From positions 1-64,000 of the forward strand of contig NZ_JAAIJY010000017.1 of assembly GCF_011752065.1 (NCBI RefSeq): 64,000 nt of DNA. Reading direction: 5' to 3'. The notes under the pieces are model-generated. The model was given only the letters and a program-made list of their open reading frames with translations, did not search any database and was not told the DNA's origin. Every line of letters starts with the position of its first letter. Position 1 is the stretch's first letter. The translations under genes were made by a program, and so were the position numbers. This document shows, piece by piece, positions 28,833 to 38,801 of the stretch. The DNA is from Actinomyces sp. ZJ308 (lineage in GTDB: Bacteria > Actinomycetota > Actinomycetes > Actinomycetales > Actinomycetaceae).

Positions 28833-30392
28833 ATGCGTATCGGAGTTCCCCGCGAACCGGCGGATCAGCCACGCGCGGCCGCGACCCCGCAGACGGTGGA
28901 GCGGATGATCCGCCTGGGCTACGAGGTCCTGGTCGAGCGCGGCGCCGGTGAGGGGGCGCAGTTCCCCGACGACGCCTACGCCGCCGCCGGGGCCGAGCTC
29001 GCCGGTGGCGCCCGGGTCTGGGGCTGCGAGGTCGTGGTGAGTGCCTCGGCCCCGGCCGAGGAGCACCTGGCCCTCATGAACCGGGGCGCGGTCCTCATCT
29101 GCCGCCTGGACCCGGCGCGCCGGCCCGAGCTCCTTGAGGCGCTGCGGGAGCGGGGCATCACCTGCCTGGCCCTGGACGTGGTCCCGAGGGTGTCTCGGGC
29201 GCAGTCCCTGGACGTGCTCTCCTCGCAGGCGAATCTTGCCGGATACCGGGCCGTCATCGAGGCGGCCTCGCACCTGGGCCGGCTGTTCAGCGGGCAGGTG
29301 ACCGCTGCGGGGAAGTTCCCGCCGGCATCCGTCTACGTCATCGGTGCGGGCGTCGCGGGGCTGTCGGCGATCGGGACCGCCTGCTCCCTGGGCGCGCAGG
29401 TGCGCGGCTCCGACGTGCGCCCCGAGGTCGCCGACCAGGTGCGCTCCATGGGGGCGCAGTTCGTGCCGCTGCCCAGCGCTCAGGAGGTCTCCTCCGACGG
29501 CTACGCCAAGGAGATGGACGCCGATCAGGCGGCTGCGGCCAACGCGCTCTACGCCCGCCAGGCCGCCGAGTCCGACGTCGTCATCACGACCGCCGCGATC
29601 CCGGGCCGCCGCGCGCCGGTGCTCCTGGACCGCGCCGCGATCGAGGCCATGCGCCCGGGATCGGTCATCATCGACATGGCGGCGGCCACCGGCGGCAACA
29701 CCGAGCTGACGGTGCCCGGTGAGGTGGTCACCACCGCGGGCGGCGTGACCATCGTCGGGCACACGGACCTGGCCGGGATGCTGCCCGCGCAGGCCTCCCA
29801 GCTCTACGGGCGCAACATCGTCAACCTGCTGGGCCTGCTCACCCCCGCCAAGGACGGGGCCCTCGCTCTGGACCTGGATGACGAGGTGGTCCGGGCCATC
29901 ACGGTGACCCACGACGGCGAGCTGATGTGGCCCCCGCCCCCGATCCAGGTCTCGGCCGCCCAGGGGCCGGGGCGCCCAACGGAGGCGGCCGACGACGCTG
30001 CCTCCCAGGAGGCGGCCCGCGAGGCCGCCCGGGCCGCGCAGGCGCGCTCGCGCTCCCGGCAGTGGCTGGGACTGGCCGCGGCGTGCCTGGTGGCCGCCGC
30101 CCTGGTCCTGGTGACGCCGCCGGCGGCCACGAGCCACTACATCGTGCTCATGCTCTCGGTGATTCTGGGCTTCCACGTGATCTCCAACGTGACTCCCGCC
30201 CTGCACACGCCGCTGATGTCGGTGACCAACGCGATCTCGGGGATCATCCTGGTCGGGGCGATCTCGCAGGTCGGCAACCCCCACCCGTTCATCAGCGCCA
30301 TCAGCCTGATCGCGGTGGTCCTGGCCACGATCAACATCGTCGGCGGGTTCGCGGTCACTCACCGCATGCTCGCCATGTTCACGAAGGACTGA
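28833..30392 (+). CDS. pntA: NAD(P) transhydrogenase subunit alpha
   Basis: Proton-translocating transhydrogenase, the NAD(H)-binding subunit, moving hydride between NADH and NADP. The N-terminal domain starts MRIGVPREPADQPRAAATP; VYVIGAGVAGLSAIGTACSL is the NAD Rossmann motif near residue 170. After an Ala-rich linker, four hydrophobic segments (from WLGLAAACLVAAALVLV) form domain II. The fused E. coli-like form is 519 residues here. The ATG at 28833 has an AAGGAGG site 5 bp upstream, which decides it over a start 15 bp earlier. Confidence 0.94.
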   Translation: MRIGVPREPADQPRAAATPQTVERMIRLGYEVLVERGAGEGAQFPDDAYAAAGAELAGGARVWGCEVVVSASAPAEEHLALMNRGAVLICRLDPARRPELLEALRERGITCLALDVVPRVSRAQSLDVLSSQANLAGYRAVIEAASHLGRLFSGQVTAAGKFPPASVYVIGAGVAGLSAIGTACSLGAQVRGSDVRPEVADQVRSMGAQFVPLPSAQEVSSDGYAKEMDADQAAAANALYARQAAESDVVITTAAIPGRRAPVLLDRAAIEAMRPGSVIIDMAAATGGNTELTVPGEVVTTAGGVTIVGHTDLAGMLPAQASQLYGRNIVNLLGLLTPAKDGALALDLDDEVVRAITVTHDGELMWPPPPIQVSAAQGPGRPTEAADDAASQEAAREAARAAQARSRSRQWLGLAAACLVAAALVLVTPPAATSHYIVLMLSVILGFHVISNVTPALHTPLMSVTNAISGIILVGAISQVGNPHPFISAISLIAVVLATINIVGGFAVTHRMLAMFTKD

Positions 30393-30404
30393 GGTGAGGA
30401 GGAG

Positions 30405-31889
30405 ATGATGACTCAGATGGTGACCCTGGCCCCGGTATCGTCGTCGGAGCTGCTGACGGCCGCCGTGCCGTCGCTGCCCTCACCGGTGGTCCTGGCCTAT
30501 ATCGCCGCCGCGATCCTATTCATCCTGGCCGCCGCCGGCCTGTCCCGCCATGAGACGGCGGTGGCCGGCAACGTGGCGGGCGCCGTCGGCATGGGGGTGG
30601 CGGTGCTCGCCGCGATCGGCCTGGCCCTGAGCAGTCGCCCGGCACGGGGCGTGCTGCCGACCCTGCTGCTCATCGCCATGGGGCTGGCCCTGGGCTCGGT
30701 CATCGGACTGGTGGTGGCCAGGCGCGTGGCCATGACCGGGATGCCCCAGCTCATCGCCGTGCTCAACGGGCTCGTGGGGCTGGCGGCCGTCCTGGTGGGC
30801 TACAACTCCTACGTCTCCCCCGACGCGCTGTCCGCCTCGCTGGGGGCCTTCCACCTGGGCGAGGTCTTCCTGGGCGTATTCGTCGGAGGGGTGACCTTCA
30901 CCGGCTCGGTCCTGGCGGCCCTCAAGCTCTCCGGCCGGGTGCCGGGGCGTCCGCTGACGCTGCCGGGCCGCAACCTGCTGAACCTGGGGGCGCTCATCGT
31001 GTCTCTGCTCCTCATGGTGGGCTTCATGAGCGTGCCGGCCGGCTCCGTCGCGGGCTTGGCCTTCCTCGCGGCGATGATCGTCATCTCCCTGGTTCTGGGC
31101 GCCCACCTGGTCCTGGCGATCGGCGGCGGGGACATGCCGGTGGTCGTCTCGATCATGAACTCCTACTCGGGGTGGGCCTCGGCCTTCACCGGCTTCATGG
31201 TGGACAACGACCTGCTCATCATCACCGGCGCCCTGGTGGGCTCCTCGGGGGCGTACCTGTCCTACCTCATGTGCCAGGCCATGAACCGCTCCTTCCTCTC
31301 GGTGCTGCTGGGCGGCTACGGCACCGACTCGACCTCCGCGGCCACGAGCGGGGCCCGGCACGAGGGAACAGTGGATGAGACCGACGCCGCCCAGGTGGCC
31401 CACCTGCTGCAGTCCTCCCGCCGTGTGGTCATCACCCCCGGCTACGGGATGGCCGTCGCCCAGGCCCAGTACCCGGTGGCCACCCTCACCGAGATGCTGC
31501 GCTCGGAGGGCGTGGAGGTCACCTTCGGCATCCACCCGGTGGCGGGCCGCCTGCCCGGGCACATGAACGTGCTGCTGGCCGAGGCGAAGGTCCCCTACGA
31601 CATCGTCCTGGAGATGGACGAGGTCAATGACTCCTTCGACGACGTCGACGTCGTCCTCATTATCGGGGCCAACGACACCGTGAACCCCGCCGCCCAGGAG
31701 CCGGGCTCGCCGATCGCGGGCATGCCGGTGCTGCACGTGTGGGAGGCCGGGCGGGTCATCGTCTTCAAGCGGTCCATGGCCACCGGCTACGCCGGGGTGG
31801 ACAACCCGCTCTTCTTCCGGGAGAACACCTCGATGCTCTTCGGCGACGCCAAGGACACGGTCGAGGCCATCATCCGGGCCCTGGAGTAG
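30405..31889 (+). CDS. pntB: NAD(P) transhydrogenase subunit beta
   Basis: Membrane and NADP(H)-binding partner of PntA. About nine hydrophobic spans fill residues 20-300, and a C-terminal NADP domain begins near 330 with [49 protein letters not shown] and [18 protein letters not shown], all family hallmarks. 494 residues. GGTGAGGAGGAG precedes the two adjacent ATGs, so the start may be 30405 or 30408. The pair supplies NADPH at the expense of the proton gradient. Confidence 0.95.
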   Translation: MMTQMVTLAPVSSSELLTAAVPSLPSPVVLAYIAAAILFILAAAGLSRHETAVAGNVAGAVGMGVAVLAAIGLALSSRPARGVLPTLLLIAMGLALGSVIGLVVARRVAMTGMPQLIAVLNGLVGLAAVLVGYNSYVSPDALSASLGAFHLGEVFLGVFVGGVTFTGSVLAALKLSGRVPGRPLTLPGRNLLNLGALIVSLLLMVGFMSVPAGSVAGLAFLAAMIVISLVLGAHLVLAIGGGDMPVVVSIMNSYSGWASAFTGFMVDNDLLIITGALVGSSGAYLSYLMCQAMNRSFLSVLLGGYGTDSTSAATSGARHEGTVDETDAAQVAHLLQSSRRVVITPGYGMAVAQAQYPVATLTEMLRSEGVEVTFGIHPVAGRLPGHMNVLLAEAKVPYDIVLEMDEVNDSFDDVDVVLIIGANDTVNPAAQEPGSPIAGMPVLHVWEAGRVIVFKRSMATGYAGVDNPLFFRENTSMLFGDAKDTVEAIIRALE

Positions 31890-31919
31890 GACTGGAGTTG
31901 GAGGGGCCCGCTGTCGGGC

Positions 31920-32624
31920 TCAGTCGAGCCGGCCGCCCTCAAGACGCTCGACGCCGTCGACGCCGTCGAGCCCGGAGAGGGCCTCGATGAGGTGGGCGGC
32001 GGGCCGTTGCCCGTGGAAGCGCATGACGGCGTTCATGGTGCGCCCGTGCTCGCCACGAATCATCTCGGTCTCCTCCAGGGTGGCGGTGAAACCGGAGGCC
32101 GTGGCGGCCTGGAGGATCTCGGGCATGATGGCGCGGCCGACCTCGTAGTCGATCCGTACGGTCACCTCACCGTGGCGCCGCTGCAGCCGTGAGGTGAGGG
32201 GACCCAGCAGGAGGACGACGACGTAGTCGAGCGCGACGGCAGTGGCCGCCAGGGGGATCATGCCCGCCCCGCAGGCCATGCCGATAGCGGCACTGAGCCA
32301 GACGGTGGCGGCGGTGGTCAGGCCGCGGACGGTGTCGTTGTTGACGAAGATGACCCCGGCGCCCAGGAAGCCGATACCGGAGACGATCTGCGCGGCCACA
32401 CGGCTGGGGTCCACGGAGACGTCGGATCCGGTGATCGGGGCGAAGCCGTAGGCGGACACGAGGGTGAACAGGCACGAGCCCAGCCCCACCAGGACGTGCG
32501 TCTTGACCCCGGCGTCCTTGTGGCGCAGGTGACGTTCGGCGCCCAGTGTCAGGCACAGGAGGAAGGTGGCCGTCATCGCGACGACCTGCGCCCCCACGTG
32601 GTCCAGGCTGAACAGCGCGCCCAC
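31920..32624 (-). CDS. MgtC/SapB family membrane protein
   Basis: Small membrane protein of the MgtC family, linked elsewhere to growth at low magnesium and to F-ATPase or virulence control. LCLTLGAERHLRHKDAGVKTH is the conserved first loop, then GIGFLGAGVIFVNNDTVRGL and TTAATVWLSAAIGMACGAG, with four to five hydrophobic spans. The last 80 residues form a soluble ACT-like domain (VTVRIDYEVG, SGFTATLEETEM). Converges on pntB with only 30 bp between; no obvious hairpin there. Confidence 0.88.
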   Translation of the reverse strand: MGALFSLDHVGAQVVAMTATFLLCLTLGAERHLRHKDAGVKTHVLVGLGSCLFTLVSAYGFAPITGSDVSVDPSRVAAQIVSGIGFLGAGVIFVNNDTVRGLTTAATVWLSAAIGMACGAGMIPLAATAVALDYVVVLLLGPLTSRLQRRHGEVTVRIDYEVGRAIMPEILQAATASGFTATLEETEMIRGEHGRTMNAVMRFHGQRPAAHLIEALSGLDGVDGVERLEGGRLD

Positions 32625-32793
32625 ACCGGCTCCCTTCCTCGTGGTCCCGATACCGGCCCTTCGCCGATTCTAAAGGAGTTCTCAAGGAGCGGCTGCCGGG
32701 GCGCGTCCGCGGTGACCTCTCCCCATCGCGGTGCTGACCGGCGCCAGCTACCGTGCAGTCACCACTGTTTTCCCGATCCCGAGGCTTTCAGAC

Positions 32794-34614
32794 GTGTCCC
32801 TCTCCCCCCATGTCGGCCCCGAGGGTGCCGCTCATGCCGCCCGGCTGCTGGAGCTCAGTGAGCGCCTGGCCGGCTCGGGACGTCGGGGAGAGGCCCTGGA
32901 TGCCGCACGAGAGGCCGGCCAGATCCTCCGGGGCCTGGCCCGGGTCGACCCGGAGCGCTACCTGGCCGACCTCGCCGAGGGCCTGACGGTTCTGGCCCTG
33001 CGCCTGAGCCAGGCCCGCCGGATCCGCGAGGGGGTGGGTGTCTCACGCGAGACGGCCCGGATCCGACGGCGCCTGACCCAGCAGGACTACGACGCGCACG
33101 CTCCCGGCCTGGCCGAGTCGCTGCGCCGGCTCGCCGTCGACCTGAGCGCGGCCGGCGAGCTGCGCGACGCCCTGTCCACCGCGCAGGAGTCCGTCGACCT
33201 CTTCCGGAGCCTGAGCCGGGGCACACCCTCCACCTACGACACCGGTCTGGCTCAGGCTCTGACCACGCTCGCCTGCCGTCTGAGCGAGTCCGGACGGCCG
33301 AGCGACGCCTTCGTCATCGCCCAGCAGGCCGTCAGCGTCCGACGACGTCTGGCCCAGACCGATCCGGACAGTCAGGTCCTCGGGCTGGCGGCGGCCCTGA
33401 GCAGCCTGGCTCCGCGCCTGCGAACGGTCGGTTACGTCGACGAGGCCCTCGATCAGGCCCGGGAGGCCGTCGACCTCTACCGCCGTCTCGATGAGGACGA
33501 GCCGGGCTCCTGCACCGGTGAGCTCGCCGAGGCCCTGAAGGTCCTGGCCGCCTGCGGTGCCGCCGTCGGATGCCATGAGGAGGCTCTGGAGGCGGCCGAG
33601 GAGGCCGCTGCGCTCTACCGGGGACTGGCTCGGCGCACACCCGCCCTCCACACCCCCGAGGTCGTCCGCTGCCTGGGGACCCTGGCCCGGCGGCTGAGCG
33701 ACGTGGGGCGGCATCATGAGGCGCTTGCCGCGACTCAGGAGGCGGTCAGCATCAGCAGGGCCCTGGCCCACAGCGCCCCCGACACCCACCTGCCCGATCT
33801 GGCCGACGCTCTCAAGGCGCACGCCGCCTGCCTACGCGACGCAGACCGTCTCGACGGTGCGCTGGCCGCCTCCCGCGAGGTGGTGAGTATCCGGCGCACC
33901 CAGGTGAGGAGCAGTCCCACCACCTACACCCCAGCGCTTGCCGAGTCCCTGTACACGCTCGCCGTCGGCCTGTACACGGCTAGCCAGCTGCACGAGTCCT
34001 TGACGACCGCTCGGGAGTCCATCGACATCTATCGACGCCTGGTGCGGGCCAATCCGGCATCCCACACCGCTGACCTCGCCCGGGCTCTCAACATCCTCAC
34101 CTTGAACCTCAACCGGGCCGGGCGCATGAACGAGGCCCTGGCCGCCGTCCAGGAGGCGGTCACCATCTACCGCAGCCTGGTGCAGATCGACCCGGCCGCC
34201 TACAAGCCGGACCTGGCGGCCTGCCTGCACAACGTCGCGACGTGCCTGGGCGACACCGGGCACCGATCCGCTGCCCTGGCCGCGATCCGGGAGACGGCGG
34301 TGATCCGCCGGGAGCTGGCCGAGCGGGATCCTGCGACGCACGCCCCGGCGCTGGCCCCGTGCCTGCACCGGCTCGCCAAGCGCCTGGCCGAGGCCGGCCA
34401 CCGGGGTGAGGCTCTGGAGACTGCGCGGGAGGCCGCGGACCTCTACCGGAGCCTGACCCGCAGACAGCCGCAGACCTTCAGCCAGGGCCTGGCCGACACC
34501 CTGGGCACCTATGCCTCGGTCCTCCAGTGGAGCGGCCAGGAGTCCGACGCCGCCCGCGTCCGCCGGGAGCTCGAGGTCATGACGGAGCAGATGGCACGGA
34601 AGAGCTCCGTCTGA
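32794..34614 (+). CDS. TPR-like repeat protein with exact 46-residue units
   Basis: The protein consists almost wholly of helical repeats. Twelve consecutive units of exactly 46 residues, preceded by a partial first unit, follow YRxL-x5-P-x5-LAxxLxxLAxxL-x4-GxxxEALxAxxEAVxI. These are TPR-type two-helix units with a longer inter-repeat loop than the usual 34 or 42 residues. No enzymatic domain, signal or membrane span is present, so it is probably a cytoplasmic protein-interaction scaffold of unknown partner. The start is uncertain: GTG at 32794 (VSLSPHVGPEG) begins just before the first helix; an earlier GTG at 32731 adds 21 poorly conserved-looking residues. Confidence 0.75.
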   Translation: MSLSPHVGPEGAAHAARLLELSERLAGSGRRGEALDAAREAGQILRGLARVDPERYLADLAEGLTVLALRLSQARRIREGVGVSRETARIRRRLTQQDYDAHAPGLAESLRRLAVDLSAAGELRDALSTAQESVDLFRSLSRGTPSTYDTGLAQALTTLACRLSESGRPSDAFVIAQQAVSVRRRLAQTDPDSQVLGLAAALSSLAPRLRTVGYVDEALDQAREAVDLYRRLDEDEPGSCTGELAEALKVLAACGAAVGCHEEALEAAEEAAALYRGLARRTPALHTPEVVRCLGTLARRLSDVGRHHEALAATQEAVSISRALAHSAPDTHLPDLADALKAHAACLRDADRLDGALAASREVVSIRRTQVRSSPTTYTPALAESLYTLAVGLYTASQLHESLTTARESIDIYRRLVRANPASHTADLARALNILTLNLNRAGRMNEALAAVQEAVTIYRSLVQIDPAAYKPDLAACLHNVATCLGDTGHRSAALAAIRETAVIRRELAERDPATHAPALAPCLHRLAKRLAEAGHRGEALETAREAADLYRSLTRRQPQTFSQGLADTLGTYASVLQWSGQESDAARVRRELEVMTEQMARKSSV

Positions 34615-34959
34615 GGCCTCTCAGAGGTCGTGTCGGGCGGTAATGCGGATACGAATGGCGGGACGGCGGCGTTGATGTGGCAGCCGCTGGTACTGCACGA
34701 GGGTCGGGTGCCACTGGCCGGGAAACGGGTGTACTCCACGAGGTGCGGGGGCTCGTGCAGTAGTCACAACCCCTGGCCAGTAGAACCCCAACCTCATGCA
34801 GTAGTGGAGCGGGCCCTTAGCGGACACTCCCCTGATACGAGACCCGGTCGGTGACAACGCCATCAGCAGTCATCATCTGCGAACGCCAACCCGGAGCGCA
34901 CCGGCCTGGCCAGCCCGGACGTGCCGCCGTGCCGGCGTGGGGCGGCCAGCCAACGGATC

Positions 34960-35080
34960 GGGAACTGCGTTCTCCGTCCAGAACGTACTTCTCCCGCAGA
35001 CGACTGGGGGCAGACCTCAGTCGTCTGCGGGACAACGCAGTTCTCGTGGGTAAAGTACGTCCCCGATCAGGGCCGACCGG
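34960..35080. repeat. REP/BIME-like palindromic element
   Basis: The core is a perfect 14-bp inverted repeat CCCGCAGACGACTG/CAGTCGTCTGCGGG (34993-35006 and 35018-35031) with an 11-base loop. Outside it, both flanks carry the same two short blocks, GAACTGCGTT and CGTACTT, but in swapped order when one side is reverse-complemented. That pattern suits a bacterial interspersed mosaic element. Whether it recurs in the genome cannot be seen here. Confidence 0.5.
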
Positions 35081-35200
35081 CTCAGGTGGCCCGCAACGCT
35101 GCTGCTTGTAGTGGACCATAGGCTTTCCGCAGTATCAGCGGTGAGGATTCTGTAGAAACCTAGCCCTCTATCGTCGTCGGCCTCTGTCTGTTCACAAACA

Positions 35201-35240
35201 CGGGGAGGGCCGGCCACCTCGTGGTGACCGGCCCTCCCCG
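35201..35240 (-). terminator. rplQ terminator
   Basis: A 13-bp perfect stem (35201-35213 with 35228-35240) with additional partial pairing inside, 48 bp after the rplQ stop. It would end the long ribosomal transcript. Confidence 0.8.
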
Positions 35241-35287
35241 GAGTCTGCTGAGCGTTTCAGCTCAACGCGTCAGCCCGTGGGCTGGGC

Positions 35288-35992
35288 TCACTTCTCGACC
35301 TTCTGGGCGGCGGCGCCGCCGGCGGGGGCGAAGCCCGCGGCCTCGGCGTCCTCGGCGCTGGCGAACCAGACCTCGGCAACCGTGGCGTCGTACCAGCGCG
35401 AGCCGGGGACGTGGTACTTCATGGAGTCCTCGTTGCCCTTGACCAGGTGGTCGTCGTCGGGGGCGTCCGTGGCGCCCTCCTCGAGGCGAACCGCGCCGGC
35501 GTACTCGGCCTTCTCAGCCTGCTCCTCAGCCTTGTCGGCGTCGGCCTTGGGAGCCTTGTCCTCGGCGGCGACGGCCTTCTCGGCAGCCTTCTTGGCGGTG
35601 GTGATCGCGTCGTCCACGATCTCCTTGCGGGCCACCGGCTCCAGCACCAGGGAGATGAAGGCCATGGGGGCGTTGTCGCCCTTGCGGGGGGTCGTCTTGA
35701 TGATGCGGGTGTAACCGCCCTCGCGGCCCTCGAACTGGGGGGCGAGCTCCTCGAAGAGGCGGTAGACGGCGTACTTGTCCGTCACCTTCTTCAGCACGGT
35801 ACGGCGGGCGTGCAGGTCGCCGCGCTTGCCCTTGGTGATGAGCTTCTCGACGTAGGGACGCAGGCGGCGGGCGCGAGCCTCCGTGGTCTTGATCGACTCG
35901 TGGACGATGAGCTGCGTGGCCAGGTTGGCGAGCAGGTGGCGCTCGTGCTGGGCGCTGCCGCCCAGGCGGGGACCCTTAGTGGGGCGAGGCAT
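35288..35992 (-). CDS. rplQ: 50S ribosomal protein L17 with C-terminal YHVPGS-type domain
   Basis: Residues 1-120 are a normal L17: [40 protein letters not shown] and the [14 protein letters not shown] segment. Then follow an Ala/Lys/Glu-rich linker of about 50 residues and a C-terminal module of about 45 residues with [20 protein letters not shown], then [16 protein letters not shown]. This module matches a small domain found at the ends of unrelated bacterial proteins (sometimes annotated, as I recall, as sunset domain). At 234 residues it is almost twice a minimal L17. Last gene of the rpoA unit. Confidence 0.95.
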   Translation of the reverse strand: MPRPTKGPRLGGSAQHERHLLANLATQLIVHESIKTTEARARRLRPYVEKLITKGKRGDLHARRTVLKKVTDKYAVYRLFEELAPQFEGREGGYTRIIKTTPRKGDNAPMAFISLVLEPVARKEIVDDAITTAKKAAEKAVAAEDKAPKADADKAEEQAEKAEYAGAVRLEEGATDAPDDDHLVKGNEDSMKYHVPGSRWYDATVAEVWFASAEDAEAAGFAPAGGAAAQKVEK

Positions 35993-36022
35993 GGTTGTCT
36001 CCTAGGTGAATAACGAGCTGGC

Positions 36023-37024
36023 TCAGGCCTGGGTCTCGTCGCTGAAGGTGGGGTTGGCGTAGTCGTCGTCCGAGACGTAGTCGACCGGGGAGCCCTTGAG
36101 GGAGAGCCCCAGCTCGGCCAGCTTGTCCTTGATCTCGGAGATGGACTTGGCACCGAAGTTACGGATGTCGAGCAGGTCGGCCTCGCTGCGCGAGACGAGC
36201 TCACCGACGGTGTGGATGCCCTCGCGCTTGAGGGCGTTGGAGGAACGGGCCTGCAGGTCGAGCTCGTCGATCATGAGGGCGAGGTCCTGCTGGAAGGCCT
36301 CGTCGATCGGCGAGGGGCCGACCTCGATGCCCTCGGCCTCGACGTTGAGCTCACGGGCCAGGCCGAAGAGCTCCACGAGCGTCTTGCCGGCGGAGGCCAG
36401 GGCATCGCGCGGGGTGATGGAGGCCTTGGTCTCGACGTCGACGATGAGACGGTCGAAGTCGGTGCGCTGCTCCACACGGGTGGCCTCGACGGAGTAGGAG
36501 ACCTTCTTGACCGGCGAGTAGATCGAGTCCACCGGGATGCGGGAGATCTCCGCGTTGGGGTCCTTGTTCTGGTTGGCCGAGACGTAGCCGCGGCCGCGCT
36601 CGACCGTCAGCTCGATCTCCAGCTTGCCCTTCTCGTTGAGGGTGGCGATGACCAGCTCGGGGTTGTGGATCTCGACGCCGGCCGGCGGGGTGATGTCACC
36701 GGCGGTGACCTCGCTCGGGCCGGACTTGCGCAGGTACATGACGACCGGCTCGTCGTTCTCCGAGGACAGGACGATCTCCTTGATGTTGAGGATGATCTGG
36801 GCGACATCCTCCTTGACCCCGGGGATCGTGCGGAACTCGTGGGGCACCCCGTCGATGCGGACGCTGGTCACGGCCGCCCCCGGGATGGAGGACAGCAGTG
36901 TGCGGCGCAGGGAGTTGCCGAGCGTGTAGCCGAAGCCGGGCTCGAGGGGCTCGAGCACGAAGCGCGAGCGGCGGTCCTCGACCACGACCTCCTCGGTGAG
37001 CGTGGGTCGCTGTGCAATGAGCAC
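36023..37024 (-). CDS. rpoA: RNA polymerase alpha subunit
   Basis: Scaffold of RNA polymerase assembly. Starts [37 protein letters not shown] is the alpha-NTD dimer region, and the C-terminal domain (about 250-315) with [20 protein letters not shown] contacts UP elements and activators. 333 residues, standard. The GTG at 37024 with AAAGGAA upstream decides the start; the frame continues upstream into non-coding leader. rpsD, often between rpsK and rpoA in other actinobacteria, is absent here. Confidence 0.97.
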   Translation of the reverse strand: MLIAQRPTLTEEVVVEDRRSRFVLEPLEPGFGYTLGNSLRRTLLSSIPGAAVTSVRIDGVPHEFRTIPGVKEDVAQIILNIKEIVLSSENDEPVVMYLRKSGPSEVTAGDITPPAGVEIHNPELVIATLNEKGKLEIELTVERGRGYVSANQNKDPNAEISRIPVDSIYSPVKKVSYSVEATRVEQRTDFDRLIVDVETKASITPRDALASAGKTLVELFGLARELNVEAEGIEVGPSPIDEAFQQDLALMIDELDLQARSSNALKREGIHTVGELVSRSEADLLDIRNFGAKSISEIKDKLAELGLSLKGSPVDYVSDDDYANPTFSDETQA

Positions 37025-37181
37025 GTGGTTTCCTTTCGTCGCGGCGCCCGCTATATGACGCCGTTCCTCATGGGTGGAGCCGCCGACCCGCCCGGGCCGG
37101 TCCTGCTCCGAGCCCCGCCGGTTGGGCGGGACGTGGTGAGACGACGACGCAGCACCGGCTGCGCCGTCGTCCCGTGAAGCC

Positions 37182-37583
37182 TCAGACGCGGCGGCGCTTG
37201 GGCGGGCGGCAGCCGTTGAAGGCCTGGGGGGTGACGTCGGTGATCGAGCCGACCTCGAGGCCGGCGGCCTGGAGGGAGCGGATCGCGGTCTCGCGGCCGG
37301 AGCCGGGACCCTTGACGAAGACGTCAACCTTCTTCATGCCGTGCTCCTGGGCGCGCCGGGCGGCGGCCTCGGCGGCGAGCTGGGCGGCGTAGGGCGTCGA
37401 CTTGCGCGAGCCCTTGAAGCCGACCTGGCCGGAGGAGCACCAGGCGATGACGGCGCCCTGCGGGTCCGTCAGCGAGACGATGGTGTTGTTGAAGGTGGAC
37501 TTGATGTAGGCGTGACCGTGGGTAACGTTCTTGCGGTCCTTGCGGCGCGTCTTGCGCGCGGCGGCGCGGGTCTTGGGAGGCAT
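37182..37583 (-). CDS. rpsK: 30S ribosomal protein S11
   Basis: 133-residue S11, part of the platform near the mRNA exit. [40 protein letters not shown] and the final [11 protein letters not shown] are diagnostic. Lies 62 bp below rpsM and 157 bp above rpoA, so rpoA may have extra control in its leader. Confidence 0.97.
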   Translation of the reverse strand: MPPKTRAAARKTRRKDRKNVTHGHAYIKSTFNNTIVSLTDPQGAVIAWCSSGQVGFKGSRKSTPYAAQLAAEAAARRAQEHGMKKVDVFVKGPGSGRETAIRSLQAAGLEVGSITDVTPQAFNGCRPPKRRRV

Positions 37584-37645
37584 TCTTCCTTCTTCGTGAT
37601 GAGGTCGTCACTGCGCTCTCCGCTGGGCGGGGCGCGAGCTGCTGC

Positions 37646-38020
37646 TTACTTGGCCTTCTTCTTACCGGCCACGGTGCGCTTGGGGCCCTTGCGGGTGCGC
37701 GCGTTGGTCTTGGTGCGCTGACCGTGCACCGGCAGGTGACGGCGGTGGCGCAGGCCCTGGTAGCAGCCGATCTCGATCTTGCGGCGGATGTCCGCCTGGA
37801 CCTCACGACGCAGGTCACCCTCAACCTGGTAGCTGCCGTCGATGTGGGTGCGGAGCTTGACCAGCTCCTCCTCGGTGAGGTCCTTGACGCGGGTGTCGGG
37901 GTTGACGCCCGTCGCCTTCAGGGTCTCGTCCGCGCGGGTGCGTCCGATCCCGAAGATGTAGGTGAGTGCGATCTCGACTCGCTTCTCGCGAGGCAGGTCG
38001 ACACCGGAAATGCGTGCCAC
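37646..38020 (-). CDS. rpsM: 30S ribosomal protein S13
   Basis: 124-residue S13 of the small-subunit head. [20 protein letters not shown] opens at the GTG at 38020, [12 protein letters not shown] is the helix-two-turn-helix region, and [20 protein letters not shown] plus a Lys-rich tail end it. Confidence 0.97.
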   Translation of the reverse strand: MARISGVDLPREKRVEIALTYIFGIGRTRADETLKATGVNPDTRVKDLTEEELVKLRTHIDGSYQVEGDLRREVQADIRRKIEIGCYQGLRHRRHLPVHGQRTKTNARTRKGPKRTVAGKKKAK

Positions 38021-38185
38021 GGTGTGGTTCTCCTGTGTGCTCCCGGAGGTCGTCACCCATCTCCTCCACCTCGCTGGGTGGCCCCGGCCTCCGAGAACCG
38101 GGGGTTGCGGACCCGCGGTGCGGGTGCGCTGGGATGGGTGCTGGAAAGGGCCGTCCAGATCTGCGGGCGGCCCGGCGCCCGGGTC

Positions 38186-38299
38186 TCAGCCCTGACGCTG
38201 CTTGTGCCGCGGGTTCTCGCAGATGACCATGACGCGGCCGTGGCGACGAATCACCTTGCAGCTGTCACAGATCTTCTTGACGCTCGGCTTGACCTTCAT
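38186..38299 (-). CDS. rpmJ: 50S ribosomal protein L36
   Basis: 37-residue protein starting [20 protein letters not shown] and ending NPRHKQRQG. It is the zinc-binding C+ form, with CDSC, a third Cys in VICENPRH and the His. It lies between infA and rpsM as usual. Confidence 0.97.
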   Translation of the reverse strand: MKVKPSVKKICDSCKVIRRHGRVMVICENPRHKQRQG

Positions 38300-38332
38300 G
38301 ATGTTCCTCCGCCGGCTGCGGGAGCCGACATG

Positions 38333-38554
38333 TCACTTGTACCGGTAGACGATTCGGCCGCGGGACAGGTCGTAGGGGCTCAGCTCCACGACCACCCGGT
38401 CCTCGGGGAGGATGCGGATGTAGTGCTGCCGCATCTTTCCGGAGATGTGCGCGAGCACGACGTGCCCGTTGCTCAGCTCCACCCGGAACATCGCGTTCGG
38501 AAGGGCCTCGACGACCGATCCCTCGACCTCGATGACTCCGTCCTTCTTAGCCAT
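38333..38554 (-). CDS. infA: Translation initiation factor IF-1
   Basis: 73-residue OB-fold factor that blocks the A site during initiation. [40 protein letters not shown] and the ending GRIVYRYK are diagnostic. The 247-bp gap up to map has no gene and could carry a promoter for infA-rplQ. Confidence 0.97.
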   Translation of the reverse strand: MAKKDGVIEVEGSVVEALPNAMFRVELSNGHVVLAHISGKMRQHYIRILPEDRVVVELSPYDLSRGRIVYRYK

Positions 38555-38801
38555 GTTCCTCCATCGGTGCTTTCTCGCTCGAGTTCACCCCGACGACGAC
38601 GTCGCCGGGCAGTCGCGGTCGCCGTTGCAGGCCCTACCACAGGTGAGCCCCTATGACCAGGGCCTCGCTTGCGGGATGAGGGCATGCGTCATCGACGGAC
38701 GCGCGTCCAGCGGATAACTTTACGGCAGGCGGCCCGGGCTCCACCATGCCAGGCGGCCTGATCGCGCGGTGTTTCCTGACACACCGGCGCTTGGCCGCCG
38801 G

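Larger units (their letters stand above)
34615..35287. other. 673-bp non-coding region with repeats, between TPR gene and rplQ
   Basis: No convincing gene. 34660-34830 holds several degenerate copies of TACTGCAYGAG and CTGGCCRG in both orientations. 34960-35080 holds a REP-like palindromic unit with flanking permuted arms. 35201-35240 is the rplQ terminator. GC is lower than in flanking genes. No tRNA or known RNA fold recognised. Confidence 0.6.

Noticed and set aside
27822-30362. 846-residue minus-strand open frame opposite ppgK and pntA
   Set aside because: Antisense shadow; His/Arg/Gly-rich with no domain, while the plus strand encodes clear enzymes.
34621-34863. Short minus-strand frame of 80 residues in the TPR-rplQ gap
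   Set aside because: Built from degenerate repeats, no ribosome site and no family resemblance.
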